The notes below the pieces were generated by a model. That model was given only the letters and a program-made list of their open reading frames with translations, searched no databases and was not told the DNA's origin. Positions 1-9,319 of a DNA stretch of 64,000 nucleotides are shown here, piece by piece (position 1 is the stretch's first letter; each line of letters opens with the position of its first letter). Made by a program: the position numbers and the translations under genes. The DNA comes from Candidatus Thermochlorobacter aerophilus. GTDB taxonomy: Bacteria > Bacteroidota > Chlorobiia > Chlorobiales > Thermochlorobacteraceae. The DNA lies in assembly GCA_002794105.1 (NCBI GenBank), contig PHFL01000026.1, positions 32,478 through 96,477 of the forward strand, given 5' to 3'.

Positions 1-118
1 TGGCAAGGTGGCTGAAGCGCACCAGCTTTGGCAGCGTGCTATTGAACTTGACGCACAGAGCGAAGCTGGACGCAAAGCCCGAGAACTAATTGACCGATTT
101 CCTCTGCCCAAACCTTGA
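1..118 (+). CDS. C-terminal end of a TPR-repeat protein (partial)
   Basis: The frame starting at base 2 is open from the window edge to a TGA at 116-118 and encodes the last 38 residues of a protein. The segment AEAHQLWQRAIELD has the alanine/leucine/tryptophan spacing of the second helix of a tetratricopeptide repeat, and it is followed by a capping helix (KARELIDRF). TPR repeats bind other proteins. The rest of the gene lies outside the window, so its role cannot be told. Confidence 0.6.
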   Translation, partial: GKVAEAHQLWQRAIELDAQSEAGRKARELIDRFPLPKP

Positions 119-152
119 TTTTCCATCTCAAGAGCACATCTAAGCCCTTACC

Positions 153-764
153 TTACTCTTCTTCATTGGCTTGAGATGTTTTTGACAGCATGCTCATATG
201 CTGATTAAACGCATTGTAGATGACATCGGCAATCATGAACTCGACACCATTTACTGCGTGCAGCATGGTTGTCCACTCTAACTTGCCAGCGCTGTTGACA
301 ATCGTGGAATTGTAGCGTGCAAAATCATGCGACTCTGCGCGTGAGATAAAGCGCGACCCTATGTTGCCAGCTTTGAAAGATAGCGACACATCGTAGAGCG
401 CATTCGGGTTTGCCGTCGCATTAAACGGTGTGGCAAGGTAGTCGCTTGTGGCGTTTGAGAAGGTTCGCAGACGCAAGGTCGCGACTGGCGTCCCTGCCAT
501 CGCATTACGTGACGGTGTAATAACCACGATGAGGTAAGCATGCTGTTCATCATTGTTTGAATAACGCTGCATGTGAATGCCTGCGTCATTGAAGCGCTGC
601 ACAATGCGTTGAATAACTTGCTCACGCTGCGTAATATTCAAACACGGCGCCACAACTTGAACGACTAATTTTGTTTCTGCCCCCGCCGAATTAATCATTT
701 GAGCCGAGAGCACAGCTGGCACCAGCGCAATAAACATAGCAAGAAGACCACTTTTGTGCATCAT
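153..764 (-). CDS. Exported protein of unknown function
   Basis: I do not recognise a family. The frame is open from 824, but the start at 764 (MMHKSGLLAMFIALVP) gives a typical signal peptide ending near LSA-Q, so it is preferred over the upstream start, which would put about 20 polar residues in front. The mature part is about 180 residues, with one Cys and mixed alpha/beta character, and no membrane segment after the signal, suggesting a periplasmic or outer-membrane-associated protein. It is transcribed away from the phosphatase gene at 1015, with about 250 bp of A/T-rich DNA between them that could hold promoters for both. No clear Shine-Dalgarno sequence is seen. Confidence 0.6.
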   Translation of the reverse strand: MMHKSGLLAMFIALVPAVLSAQMINSAGAETKLVVQVVAPCLNITQREQVIQRIVQRFNDAGIHMQRYSNNDEQHAYLIVVITPSRNAMAGTPVATLRLRTFSNATSDYLATPFNATANPNALYDVSLSFKAGNIGSRFISRAESHDFARYNSTIVNSAGKLEWTTMLHAVNGVEFMIADVIYNAFNQHMSMLSKTSQANEEE

Positions 765-1014
765 AGGTTCAAGTTTTGTTGAGGTTGTTGAAAATGATAT
801 TTGCCTAACTTGTATTTCCAGCACTTAGCTCAGGCGCTTAGGCGCCAGCATGTTTGTTGGTGGTGGTTTTTTCAGAGTATAAGAAAAATAACTTTCTCAA
901 AAAACTAAATGCGTCGTTTCTGCCTATTTAAATGCAGTCTTTTCACACTTTAGTTTTTTTAACCGAATCTCACACGATTATTGGCGCTGAAATCGTATTT
1001 TTGCCAAAGTAAAA

Positions 1015-3633
1015 ATGGACGATTCACTACAGACATATTTCTCTCGTCACCCTTTGCTATTCCGACTTCTGCTCATCGGTCTTGCGCTGATAGTTGCAGT
1101 TGGGAAGGTTGTTGAGGTTGTAGGTATCTTCACTTCGCCTACAGATGAGAACCTTTTTCAGGATACGCCAGATGGTGTGCGTATTGTGCAAGTTGTCCCC
1201 GGCGGTGCCTCTGACCAAGCTGGAATTCGCGTTGGCGACATTCTTATCGCTATCAACGACCAAACTTTTTCCAATGCTCGCGAAGCCAATCGTATCCTTA
1301 AGCAAACAAAGCCCGGCGATGTTATCAACTACACCATTCGGCGCGACAATACAGTGCTCTCGCTGAAAGTAACCATTGCTCGCGTCGGAATTGACTGGGC
1401 AATCTTGCTTTCCCTTTTTGTCATGGGTGCTACGCTGACGGTGGGTTTGTTCGTTGGCTTGCTTCGACCGCAATTCAAAGGCGCTCAACTCTTTTCACTT
1501 TCACTTATTCTGCTTTCACCACTCTTTGCGATTACTGGCGTCGGCAAAGGCGGCTATGGTGGTATTCTATGGTGGGTTGCTTTGTTTTTAGGTGTGCCGC
1601 TTTCGTTGCATGCCGCACTGTACTATCCACGCCCAAGTTCGCAACTCTCTTCCCAATGGCGCTTTGTTCAGGCGGCTTATCTCACTGGGGTTGTTGTAGG
1701 TGCAGTGCTCATCATTCTGCAGCCTGCGTTTTTGATGTTCGTTGCCGCTATTGCTGCTTATGGGGCAGGACTTAGCTTGCTTCAGCGTGCAATTCTCTTG
1801 CGCCATGACGCCGACACGCGCAGGGCACAACGCTGGATATGGCGCGCCATGCTTTTCTTAGCCTTGTCATATCCCTTAGGCTGGGTATTGTTCAGCCTCT
1901 ATGGTCGCGAGTTTCTCTACCTGCTACTGCTCTCGGTGGTGGTGCCGGTCGCCAGTTTTTACAGCGTCACAAAGTATCGCTTCTTTGGCATCACGCGCAT
2001 CATGAAGCGCGGACTGACCTACAACATTGCCCTTGCCGCACTCATTTTTCTCACCTCGGTGCTCTTTCTCAACCTGATTGCTTTTTTAGCTGGGTTGGAT
2101 TTCGAGCATCACATCAGCGTGAAGTTTACGCCCGTGAGCGTCAAAATTTTTATTGACCAAAACAATCCTGCTGGCAACAAGGAAGGCGAGCGATTTCTCT
2201 ACATTCTCTTCGGCGCCATCATGAGTGTCGGCTTCTGGCTTGTGATGCGCGAAGGAAAGCTGGCTTTAGACCGCTGGTTCCACCGGCAGCAATACGATTA
2301 CAAGCGCGCCCTGACCGAGCTGTCTGAAATTTTTGCCGAGAAAATTACTACCTCTGAACTTGCCGAGTCGCTTTGCACTGACATCATGAAATACATGCAG
2401 CTTAAAGGCGTGGCCATTTTTTTGCGACATCAAAGCAAGTATCGAGTGGTCAGTGCAAAGGGCAGTTGCGAAAAGCTGGCTTCCCGCGATGCGGCTGACC
2501 TTTATTCTGTCGGCATTGAGCTCACCTTACCCTCACCTTTGAGTGAATTGCTTTTGCCCAGCGACCCTTCACTTCTCAAAGGATTGCAAGATGCCAACGT
2601 TCAACTGCTTGTGCCCCTTATCATCAAAAACAAGCAAATTGGCATGATTCTGCTTGCTGAAAAGCGCTCCGAAGAAATTTACAAGGAAGATGATTTGCAC
2701 TTTATCGAGTCCTTAGCCAAGCAAGCCGCCGTGGCTTTTGAAAATGCGCGTTTGAATAAAGAAGCCAGCGATAAGCGACGCCTACGACGCGAGCTGGAGT
2801 TTGCCCAAAAAGTTCAGCAAGAACTACTGCCAAGAGAAATTCCAACCTGCACCGACTTGCAAATTGCTGCAACCTACCTCTCTGCTGGCGAAGTTGGTGG
2901 CGACTACTACGATTTGCTCTACGACAATACAGACTCATCTAAGCCGCGCTACATCACAGCATTAGTTGGTGATGTTGCTGGCAAGGGCATCTCTGCCGCC
3001 ATGTATATGTCGCGTGTGCAAGGCATTGTGCGCACCCTCTATCAAAGCGGCGTGACTGCGCCGAAAGACCTGCTTGAAAAAGTCAATGCAGTGCTTTTCT
3101 CACGCGATTTACGCCGCTCATTTGTTACCATGATATGCGCTCGTTTCGATACCCAAGAAAAAACCCTCTCTCTCGTCCGTGCTGGTCACTTGCCTATGAT
3201 TTGGTATTCGTCCCGTGAGCATACCGTTCGTGTCGTCAAACCATCTGGCATAGCCATCGGTCTAGACCACAGCGAACGCTTTGCTAACTTGCTCCATACT
3301 GAGACCATTCGCTATGACGACGGCGATATTTTTGCATTTTTCTCCGACGGCGTTACCGAAGCCAAAAACTCCGCCGATGAAGAATTCGGCATGGAACGAC
3401 TCATGGAGCTGATTGAGCGCCACAAGTCCGCTGCCGCCAGCGATGTACTCACCTCTGTTGAAGGTGCACTAATTGATTTTGTCGGCAACCGCGACCAGTT
3501 CGACGACATCACACTCCTGATTATCAAAGCCGTTCCTATGCCTGCCTCACCTGAACCCAAAATTGACACCCGTGATAGCTTCGTGACAGAGGCAGAGAAT
3601 TCTCCGTCTAACTTTACAGTTCATGACCATTGA
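1015..3633 (+). CDS. Membrane PDZ-GAF-SpoIIE (PP2C-type) protein phosphatase
   Basis: An 872-residue multidomain signalling protein. One membrane helix (about 16-38) is followed by a PDZ domain (about 45-125, with GGASDQAGIRVGD), then a block of seven or so hydrophobic helices (about 128-350), a short loop region, a GAF domain (about 440-580) and a C-terminal SpoIIE/RsbU serine phosphatase domain (about 610-840). The metal-binding aspartates of the phosphatase lie in VGDVAGKG, FFSDGVTEA and DQFDDITLL. Such phosphatases usually dephosphorylate an anti-sigma-factor antagonist and control alternative sigma factors. The PDZ domain would lie in the periplasm, so the protein probably couples an envelope or peptide signal to a cytoplasmic switch. 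No anti-sigma or antagonist gene is next to it. It overlaps the next gene by 11 bp, so the two are co-translated. Confidence 0.9.
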   Translation: MDDSLQTYFSRHPLLFRLLLIGLALIVAVGKVVEVVGIFTSPTDENLFQDTPDGVRIVQVVPGGASDQAGIRVGDILIAINDQTFSNAREANRILKQTKPGDVINYTIRRDNTVLSLKVTIARVGIDWAILLSLFVMGATLTVGLFVGLLRPQFKGAQLFSLSLILLSPLFAITGVGKGGYGGILWWVALFLGVPLSLHAALYYPRPSSQLSSQWRFVQAAYLTGVVVGAVLIILQPAFLMFVAAIAAYGAGLSLLQRAILLRHDADTRRAQRWIWRAMLFLALSYPLGWVLFSLYGREFLYLLLLSVVVPVASFYSVTKYRFFGITRIMKRGLTYNIALAALIFLTSVLFLNLIAFLAGLDFEHHISVKFTPVSVKIFIDQNNPAGNKEGERFLYILFGAIMSVGFWLVMREGKLALDRWFHRQQYDYKRALTELSEIFAEKITTSELAESLCTDIMKYMQLKGVAIFLRHQSKYRVVSAKGSCEKLASRDAADLYSVGIELTLPSPLSELLLPSDPSLLKGLQDANVQLLVPLIIKNKQIGMILLAEKRSEEIYKEDDLHFIESLAKQAAVAFENARLNKEASDKRRLRRELEFAQKVQQELLPREIPTCTDLQIAATYLSAGEVGGDYYDLLYDNTDSSKPRYITALVGDVAGKGISAAMYMSRVQGIVRTLYQSGVTAPKDLLEKVNAVLFSRDLRRSFVTMICARFDTQEKTLSLVRAGHLPMIWYSSREHTVRVVKPSGIAIGLDHSERFANLLHTETIRYDDGDIFAFFSDGVTEAKNSADEEFGMERLMELIERHKSAAASDVLTSVEGALIDFVGNRDQFDDITLLIIKAVPMPASPEPKIDTRDSFVTEAENSPSNFTVHDH

Positions 3634-4627
3634 GCGCCTTCTCATCATTCGTCTGAGCTCAATTGGCGATATTGTGCTGACTACGCCACTCATTCGGCAG
3701 GCACGCAAGGCTTTTCCTCACGCTCAAATTGATTTCCTGACTCGCTCGGCATTTGCAGAATTGCTCGTGCATAATCCTTACCTCTCTCATGTCTACACGC
3801 TGGAAGATTTCCGCCCGACGCACTATGATGCATGCATCGACTTGCAAAACAGCTTTCGCTCGCGCTGGCTGCGGCGTTCCTTAGCACGGCATGTTGCCGT
3901 CTATCGCAAAGAAAATTGGAAAAAACTTCTGCTTATCTGGTTTAAGTGGAACTTGTTGGCAAACAGTTTGCCTGTGCCCCTGCGTTACCTATCTGCTTGT
4001 CGAAAGTTTGGCATTGAAGATGATGGCAAAGGGTGCGACATCTTTCTTAGCGAGTCCGCCAAGCGCTTTGCTGCCGAAGCAATTGAGCCTAAAACGACAC
4101 TTGCCGTCTGCTACGGCGCCGCACATTTCACGAAGCGATTCCCGATTGACAAACTGGCGCTTGTGCTCGACGCCCTCCTAAAGACGCAGGATGTTCAAGT
4201 TATCCTACTCGGTGGAAAAGATGATGCAGCACTTGGGTCAATCCTTCTCACTTTGCTGAGCCATCGCCAAGCGGTCAAGGACTTTTCGGGGAAATGCTCG
4301 CTGCTTGAGACTGCTGCGCTTCTGGCACGCGCCGATGCTGTGTTAAGCAACGACACAGGTCTTATGCACATTGGTGCGGCTTTTCAGAAACCGATTGTTG
4401 CCGTGTTTGGCTCGTCAGTCAAGGAGTTTGGCTTCGTGCCATTTCGCACGTCCTACCAGATTTTGGAGCGTGAGGGTTTGCCTTGCCGTCCTTGTTCGCA
4501 CATCGGGCGAAAAAGCTGTCCTGCTAAGCATTTCAAGTGTATGCGAGAGATTGAGCCACTTGCCGTGGTGCAGGCTGTGCTTTCAGCGCTGAACAGGCGC
4601 ACTTCTATGCTGGCACACGAGACCTAA
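3623..4627 (+). CDS. Glycosyltransferase family 9 (heptosyltransferase-like)
   Basis: A 334-residue protein of the ADP-heptose:LPS heptosyltransferase family. The N-terminus (LLIIRLSSIGDIVLTTPLI) is the classic GT9 start, and the nucleotide-sugar motif NDTGLMHIGAA with the following FG lies near residues 235-255. Members transfer heptose or another sugar onto the lipopolysaccharide core at the inner face of the membrane. It overlaps the phosphatase gene by 11 bp at its start and the convergent phosphoesterase gene by 23 bp at its end. The exact sugar donor cannot be read from the sequence, and no other core-LPS genes sit beside it. Confidence 0.88.
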   Translation: MTIERLLIIRLSSIGDIVLTTPLIRQARKAFPHAQIDFLTRSAFAELLVHNPYLSHVYTLEDFRPTHYDACIDLQNSFRSRWLRRSLARHVAVYRKENWKKLLLIWFKWNLLANSLPVPLRYLSACRKFGIEDDGKGCDIFLSESAKRFAAEAIEPKTTLAVCYGAAHFTKRFPIDKLALVLDALLKTQDVQVILLGGKDDAALGSILLTLLSHRQAVKDFSGKCSLLETAALLARADAVLSNDTGLMHIGAAFQKPIVAVFGSSVKEFGFVPFRTSYQILEREGLPCRPCSHIGRKSCPAKHFKCMREIEPLAVVQAVLSALNRRTSMLAHET

Positions 4628-5459
4628 ATCGCAAATCCAAATGGCGATTTTTCATGACGCCTTCGCCTTTCAAAATCAGCTTATCAGGATACACCTCTAC
4701 AATACCGAAAGCATTGCTCTCTTCTGGCGCCTCAACCAATGCTTCCAGCGAGATAAAATGCATGCCTTGCTCTACTGTATCGCCTCCTTTGTGGAAATGC
4801 CCATTGAACCATGCCACACTATTTGGCGAAGAAAATATCAGTTCTTGAACGCGGGAGTAATTCCAGACAATACCATGTGCTTCATCTGTGGTCTGCCAAT
4901 GCACAGGGAAATGGCAGAAGAAAATGATGCTTTCTTGGCGCATTTCTGCAAGGCGCAATTGTGCCTCGAGCCAACTTAGCTGCTCTTCCCCAATTGCTCC
5001 GCACCACTCGCGCATGGATGGATGTTCTGCTAGGAATTTTTGTGCGGCAAGTTTTGCTTCTCCTTCGCTTTCCAGACTGATGTCCATTCCATAGAGCACA
5101 ACAAACCTGAACCCTTTGTGCGAGAAGGCATAGTACGGCAATTCCATTTGAAAGCGCCTAAGCAAATCAGATAGCTTCACACTCAAGCAATGATTGCCGA
5201 TAACATGGAACTGCGGTGCGTATGCCTGCTCTAAAATCGTGGCTATCTGATTTAGCTCATGCCATGTATTTTCGCCATTGCCATGCACAACATCGCCTAG
5301 TTGCACCACAAAAGCCAGCGGGTGCTGATTCCACTGTGCTACAGCATGCTGCAGCTTTCGAGGGGCTTCACGAAAACGTAACAAGCCAGCCGGCTCTCGG
5401 TCTGCATACTGAATGTCGGTAACAATGCCGAAGGAGAAAAGTGGTGCTTGTTCAGACAT
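4605..5459 (-). CDS. Calcineurin-like metallophosphoesterase, Mn-dependent ADP-ribose/CDP-alcohol diphosphatase type
   Basis: A 284-residue soluble metallophosphoesterase. The dimetal motifs are visible in order: DIQYADRE near residue 15 (D-x-Q in place of the usual D-x-H), LGDVVHGN, GNHC, a histidine in FFCHFPVH, and NGHFHKGG near the end. The D-x-Q start and the final NGHxHxGG followed by a gene-specific LEALVEAPEE segment are the pattern I know from the ADPRibase-Mn family, which hydrolyses ADP-ribose, CDP-alcohols and related pyrophosphates. This subfamily call is less certain than the superfamily. It is convergent with the GT9 gene (23-bp overlap) and divergent from the DUF354 gene at 5628. 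Confidence 0.8.
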   Translation of the reverse strand: MSEQAPLFSFGIVTDIQYADREPAGLLRFREAPRKLQHAVAQWNQHPLAFVVQLGDVVHGNGENTWHELNQIATILEQAYAPQFHVIGNHCLSVKLSDLLRRFQMELPYYAFSHKGFRFVVLYGMDISLESEGEAKLAAQKFLAEHPSMREWCGAIGEEQLSWLEAQLRLAEMRQESIIFFCHFPVHWQTTDEAHGIVWNYSRVQELIFSSPNSVAWFNGHFHKGGDTVEQGMHFISLEALVEAPEESNAFGIVEVYPDKLILKGEGVMKNRHLDLRFRSRVPA

Positions 5460-5627
5460 TGACTTGAAGTTTGCACTACTAAAACGGTGGTTATGGGCTG
5501 TAACGTTTCGCTATAGCGCCTGCAAAAAAATATGCTCGAGTTTCAGCCAGAATTGCTTATCTTTACGTCCCAACGCACCCAAAACGATTGACAATTTTAC
5601 CAATGCAGCAAAAAACTTGGAGAAATC

Positions 5628-6713
5628 GTGATTTCGAAAGGCGCAATCTGGATAGATGTAGATAACTCGCCTCATGTTCCTTTGTTCGTTCCCATCATCA
5701 AGCGTTGCCAGCGAATTGGGCGCACGGTTATCCTGACCGCACGACACCATTCACAGACGGTAGAACTGCTCGAGAATGCTGGCTTAAGCGGTGCGTTTGA
5801 GGTTATCGGCACACACAACGGGAAGAGCAAACTCAAGAAAATTCTTGGCTTAGTGCAACGGGCGCGTGAGCTTGCCACTTACATCGATAAGCAGCAAAAG
5901 CGTGGTCAGCGTGTTTCCGTCGCACTTAGTCATGGCTCTCGTTCAATGGTCTTAGCGGCGAAGTGGCTCCGACTCCCAGTCATCACGATGTATGATTATG
6001 AGCACACCGAAACTTTCATTTTCAATACTTTTTCTGACCTTGTGATGGTGCCGCATCGCATTCCTGACGAAACGCTCGACAAAATCGGTCTCAAACCGCA
6101 CAAACGCTTGAAGTATGAAGGCTTCAAGGAAGAGCTATACCTGAACTATTACGAACCTGATACAGAGTTCTGGAAAAAAGTAGAAGCTGAAAATGGTATC
6201 ATCATTGACCAAAGCAAGGTCATTGTAACGCTTCGTCCGCCTGCCTCTACAGCAAATTATCATCATCCGCAGAGTGATGAATTGCTTTTTGCACTTCTTC
6301 GCAAGTTGCTAACTCATCCAGATGTTTTCACCGTTATTTTACCGCGCACCCCAGAGCAGCGCCTTGAAATTGAACGCGCTATCCATGCCTTAGGGCTTGA
6401 AAGCTCTCGTGTGCTTATTCCAAAGCGTGCCGTGAATGGTCTGGACTTGGCACATCACTCCGACTTGGTGATTTCAGGCGGCGGCACCATGAATCGCGAA
6501 GCGGCTCTCTTGGGCGTGCCCGTCTACAGCATCTTCGCTGGTCGCCGTGGCGCTCTGGACGCTGACATGGAAGCCCGTGGCATGATTCGCTTTATCCATA
6601 CAATTTCAGACATAGACTGTATTGAACTGAAAAAACGACCTCGCTCATCACCCACATACTCTATTAGCACAACAGTAGAGGATACCATCATGCAACTGCT
6701 TAGTCAATGGTAA
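5628..6713 (+). CDS. DUF354 family protein (GT-B fold, glycosyltransferase-like)
   Basis: A 361-residue protein with the DUF354 signature: IWIDVDNSPHVPLF at the N-terminus, ALSHGSRS near residue 105, and a glycine-rich SGGGTMNREAALLGVP segment near residue 285, which resembles the nucleotide-sugar site of GT-B enzymes. DUF354 proteins are found in polysaccharide and archaellum/glycan clusters, but no reaction is established to my knowledge. Translation starts at a GTG at 5628 with GGAG five bases upstream. It is the first gene of the 5.6-9.8 kb sugar cluster, 12 bp ahead of the sugar transferase, which supports a part in surface polysaccharide synthesis. Confidence 0.85.
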   Translation: MISKGAIWIDVDNSPHVPLFVPIIKRCQRIGRTVILTARHHSQTVELLENAGLSGAFEVIGTHNGKSKLKKILGLVQRARELATYIDKQQKRGQRVSVALSHGSRSMVLAAKWLRLPVITMYDYEHTETFIFNTFSDLVMVPHRIPDETLDKIGLKPHKRLKYEGFKEELYLNYYEPDTEFWKKVEAENGIIIDQSKVIVTLRPPASTANYHHPQSDELLFALLRKLLTHPDVFTVILPRTPEQRLEIERAIHALGLESSRVLIPKRAVNGLDLAHHSDLVISGGGTMNREAALLGVPVYSIFAGRRGALDADMEARGMIRFIHTISDIDCIELKKRPRSSPTYSISTTVEDTIMQLLSQW

Positions 6714-6725
6714 AAAACATCTACT

Positions 6726-8213
6726 ATGTTTAGACAGATACCTGCCTACAAGTATCTGATGGCTGCAGGCGACTATCTCATGCTGCTTTTTGCCTTCCTA
6801 CTGGCTGTGCTTTTGCGCTACAGTCATCTGTCTTTGCCAGAGATTTTTGCTCTTCCAGATTTCTTTTCGCAAGTGGCTTTTGTTGCCGCCTACTGCACCA
6901 TCTGGATAGCCGTTTTACATCACTTCAATCTTTACAAAATCAATGTTTTTCTTACCCTTGTTGAGCAATTTGTTGCCATCTTCAAGTCGGTTGGATACGG
7001 GCTTATTGGTCTGATTATCGCGGCATTTCTCTTTAAGGGCAATGCGTTGGTCGATAGCCGCTTGGTTACTGGTTACTTCGGCGGCTTTGCACTGGTGAAT
7101 TTGACACTTTTTCGTCTGGCAGTTTTTCGCCCACTCTACATGTTTCTTGCACAAAAGCACATTCTTCGGCGCAAAGTTCTAATCGTTGGTGCCGGTAAAA
7201 GTGGCAAAATGATGGCAGCAAATCTTATCCACGACGACACACACGGACTTGAAGTGGTTGGCTTTGCTGACGATACGCTACCTGTTGGCTCACGCGTATT
7301 TGAACATGCTTACATACTTGGCACCTCAAACGATATTCCCACGCTTGTTAAACAATACAGCATTGACGAGGTTCTTATCGTGATAGACAACATCTCTTAC
7401 CAGCGTTTGATTGAGATTATAGACATCGCTCGCACAACTGAGGCCGCACTGAAAGTCTCTTCCGCACTCTACGACATTATCCCTAGCAAACTTTTCATTG
7501 AGCGCTACTTTGGTATTCCAGTCATCTCTATGATGAAAAACTACAATCATGCAGCATTCTTGCTCTACAAGCGTGTGTTTGATGTGGTCGTTTCGTTTTT
7601 GGGGCTACTTCTTCTGGCTTTGCCTTTCGCTGTAATTGCACTGCTCATTAAGCTTAGCTCAAAAGGTCCTGCATTTTTCAAGCAAGTTCGCATCGGAAAA
7701 GACGGCAAGCCATTTATCTTCTACAAGTTCCGCACCATGTATGTCGATAGTGATGACTCCATTCATCGCGAGTTTACCAAAAAGCTTATTGCAGAGTCTA
7801 AGAATGGGAATGAAGAGCTTTCCAAGACCCACTCCGATGAAAGCGATGAACTTCAGCAGGTTAAGAAGATTGTCAATGACCCCCGCATTACACCTATTGG
7901 TCGCTTTCTTAGAAAGACCAGTTTAGATGAATTGCCTCAGCTCTTCAATGTGCTCAAAGGTGATATGAGCTTGGTGGGACCGCGCCCGTGCTTGCCTTAT
8001 GAGTGGGAAGAATACGAAGCATGGCATAAGCGTCGGCTCTCGGTTACACCCGGATGCACAGGGCTTTGGCAGGTCTCTGGCAGAAGCGCCGTTGGATTCA
8101 ACGACATGGTGATTTTAGATCTCTACTACATCGAAAACATGTCGCCACTGATGGATTTGAAGATTATCTTCAAGACTTTCCCTGTGATGCTTTTGGCAAA
8201 GGGTGGATACTGA
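6726..8213 (+). CDS. Undecaprenyl-phosphate sugar phosphotransferase (polyprenyl glycosylphosphotransferase)
   Basis: A 495-residue membrane enzyme that starts exopolysaccharide or O-antigen units by moving a sugar 1-phosphate onto the lipid carrier. It has four N-terminal membrane helices (about 10-135), a Rossmann-like CoA-binding-type domain (VLIVGAGKSGKMMA, about 155-255), a fifth membrane segment (about 285-310) and the catalytic bacterial sugar transferase domain (KFRTMYVDSDD, NDPRITPIGRFLRK, SLVGPRP, PGCTGLWQVSGRS). About 40 mostly polar residues are inserted between KFRTM and NDPRIT. This is seen in some WbaP/WcaJ-type proteins. The sugar (Glc-1-P, Gal-1-P or an aminosugar) is not determined. 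It is followed after 93 bp by the WbpB-like gene. Confidence 0.93.
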   Translation: MFRQIPAYKYLMAAGDYLMLLFAFLLAVLLRYSHLSLPEIFALPDFFSQVAFVAAYCTIWIAVLHHFNLYKINVFLTLVEQFVAIFKSVGYGLIGLIIAAFLFKGNALVDSRLVTGYFGGFALVNLTLFRLAVFRPLYMFLAQKHILRRKVLIVGAGKSGKMMAANLIHDDTHGLEVVGFADDTLPVGSRVFEHAYILGTSNDIPTLVKQYSIDEVLIVIDNISYQRLIEIIDIARTTEAALKVSSALYDIIPSKLFIERYFGIPVISMMKNYNHAAFLLYKRVFDVVVSFLGLLLLALPFAVIALLIKLSSKGPAFFKQVRIGKDGKPFIFYKFRTMYVDSDDSIHREFTKKLIAESKNGNEELSKTHSDESDELQQVKKIVNDPRITPIGRFLRKTSLDELPQLFNVLKGDMSLVGPRPCLPYEWEEYEAWHKRRLSVTPGCTGLWQVSGRSAVGFNDMVILDLYYIENMSPLMDLKIIFKTFPVMLLAKGGY

Positions 8214-8306
8214 TTTGGACACGCTACTGCAAGTGTATTTATTGACACATTCTCAAAACCTGCTTGCAATAGCAACTAACTCATACAACTCAAAATTAGC
8301 ACGAAG

Positions 8307-9317
8307 ATGAAAGTTGCTGTCATTGGCTTGGGGTATTGGGGCCCTAATCTTGTTCGAAATTTTCTTGGCACTGATGGAATTCATGGTGTCGTTGGCTGCG
8401 ATAAAGATGCTCAGCGTTTGGCAAATATCAAGCGCAAATTTCCAGAAACTGAACTTTCGGACAATTATGCCGACATCTTGCGGCGCGACGATATTGAGAT
8501 TGTCGCCATTGCAACACCTGTCTCTTCACATTTTTCATTAGCCAAAGCGGCTCTTGAAGCTGGAAAGCATTGCTGGGTTGAAAAGCCCTTTACAACTACG
8601 GTTGCAGAAGCCGAAACCTTGATTAACCTTGCCGAGAAAAAAGGTCTTAAAATCATGGTAGACCATACCTTTATCTACACCGGGGCTGTGCGCAAAATAA
8701 AAGACCTCATCGATAAAGGCGTGCTCGGCGATTTGTACTACTTCGATTCCGTGCGTATTAACTTGGGATTGTTTCAGCATGATGTCAATGTTGTGTGGGA
8801 CTTGGCACCACACGACCTTTCAATTATGGATTATCTGATTGATAAACGCCCTGTGTCGGTCTCAGCTGTAGGCAGTTGTCACATTGGCAATCGCTTGGAA
8901 AATATCGCCTATCTTACAGTAAACTTTGACAATGATGTTATTGCTCATTTTCATGTCAATTGGCTTGCTCCAGTCAAGATTCGCACGGTGATGATTGGCG
9001 GAACCAAATCCATGATTCTCTACGACGATATGGAAAACAGCGAAAAGGTCAAGGTCTATGACAGAGGCGTTGAGGTAAAGACCAAAGAAGGTGTCTATGA
9101 AACTTTAGTGCAGTATCGCATGGGTGACATGTATGCACCAAAGCTTGACCAAACTGAAGCTCTCACAGTGGCTACACAACACTTTGTGGATTGCATCAGA
9201 GACAATAAGGTGCCGATTACCGACGGTATAGCGGGCCTGAATGTCGTGCGCATTTTGGAAGCTGCTGACTCTTCGATTAAGCAGCAGGGTAAAATTATTC
9301 CACTTCATCACGATTAG
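8307..9317 (+). CDS. Gfo/Idh/MocA family NAD-dependent sugar dehydrogenase (WbpB/WlbA-like)
   Basis: A 336-residue oxidoreductase with an N-terminal Rossmann fold (VIGLGYWGPNLVRNF), the family's EKPFT motif near residue 95 with the catalytic lysine, and a C-terminal alpha/beta domain. It ends 2 bp before a hexapeptide acetyltransferase gene. That pairing is typical of WbpB with WbpD, which oxidise UDP-GlcNAcA at C3 and later acetylate the 3-amino group on the way to 2,3-diacetamido-2,3-dideoxy-uronic acid sugars. The specific substrate is inferred from this pairing. The aminotransferase WbpE that would act between them is not in the window. Confidence 0.87.
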   Translation: MKVAVIGLGYWGPNLVRNFLGTDGIHGVVGCDKDAQRLANIKRKFPETELSDNYADILRRDDIEIVAIATPVSSHFSLAKAALEAGKHCWVEKPFTTTVAEAETLINLAEKKGLKIMVDHTFIYTGAVRKIKDLIDKGVLGDLYYFDSVRINLGLFQHDVNVVWDLAPHDLSIMDYLIDKRPVSVSAVGSCHIGNRLENIAYLTVNFDNDVIAHFHVNWLAPVKIRTVMIGGTKSMILYDDMENSEKVKVYDRGVEVKTKEGVYETLVQYRMGDMYAPKLDQTEALTVATQHFVDCIRDNKVPITDGIAGLNVVRILEAADSSIKQQGKIIPLHHD

Positions 9318-9319
9318 CT

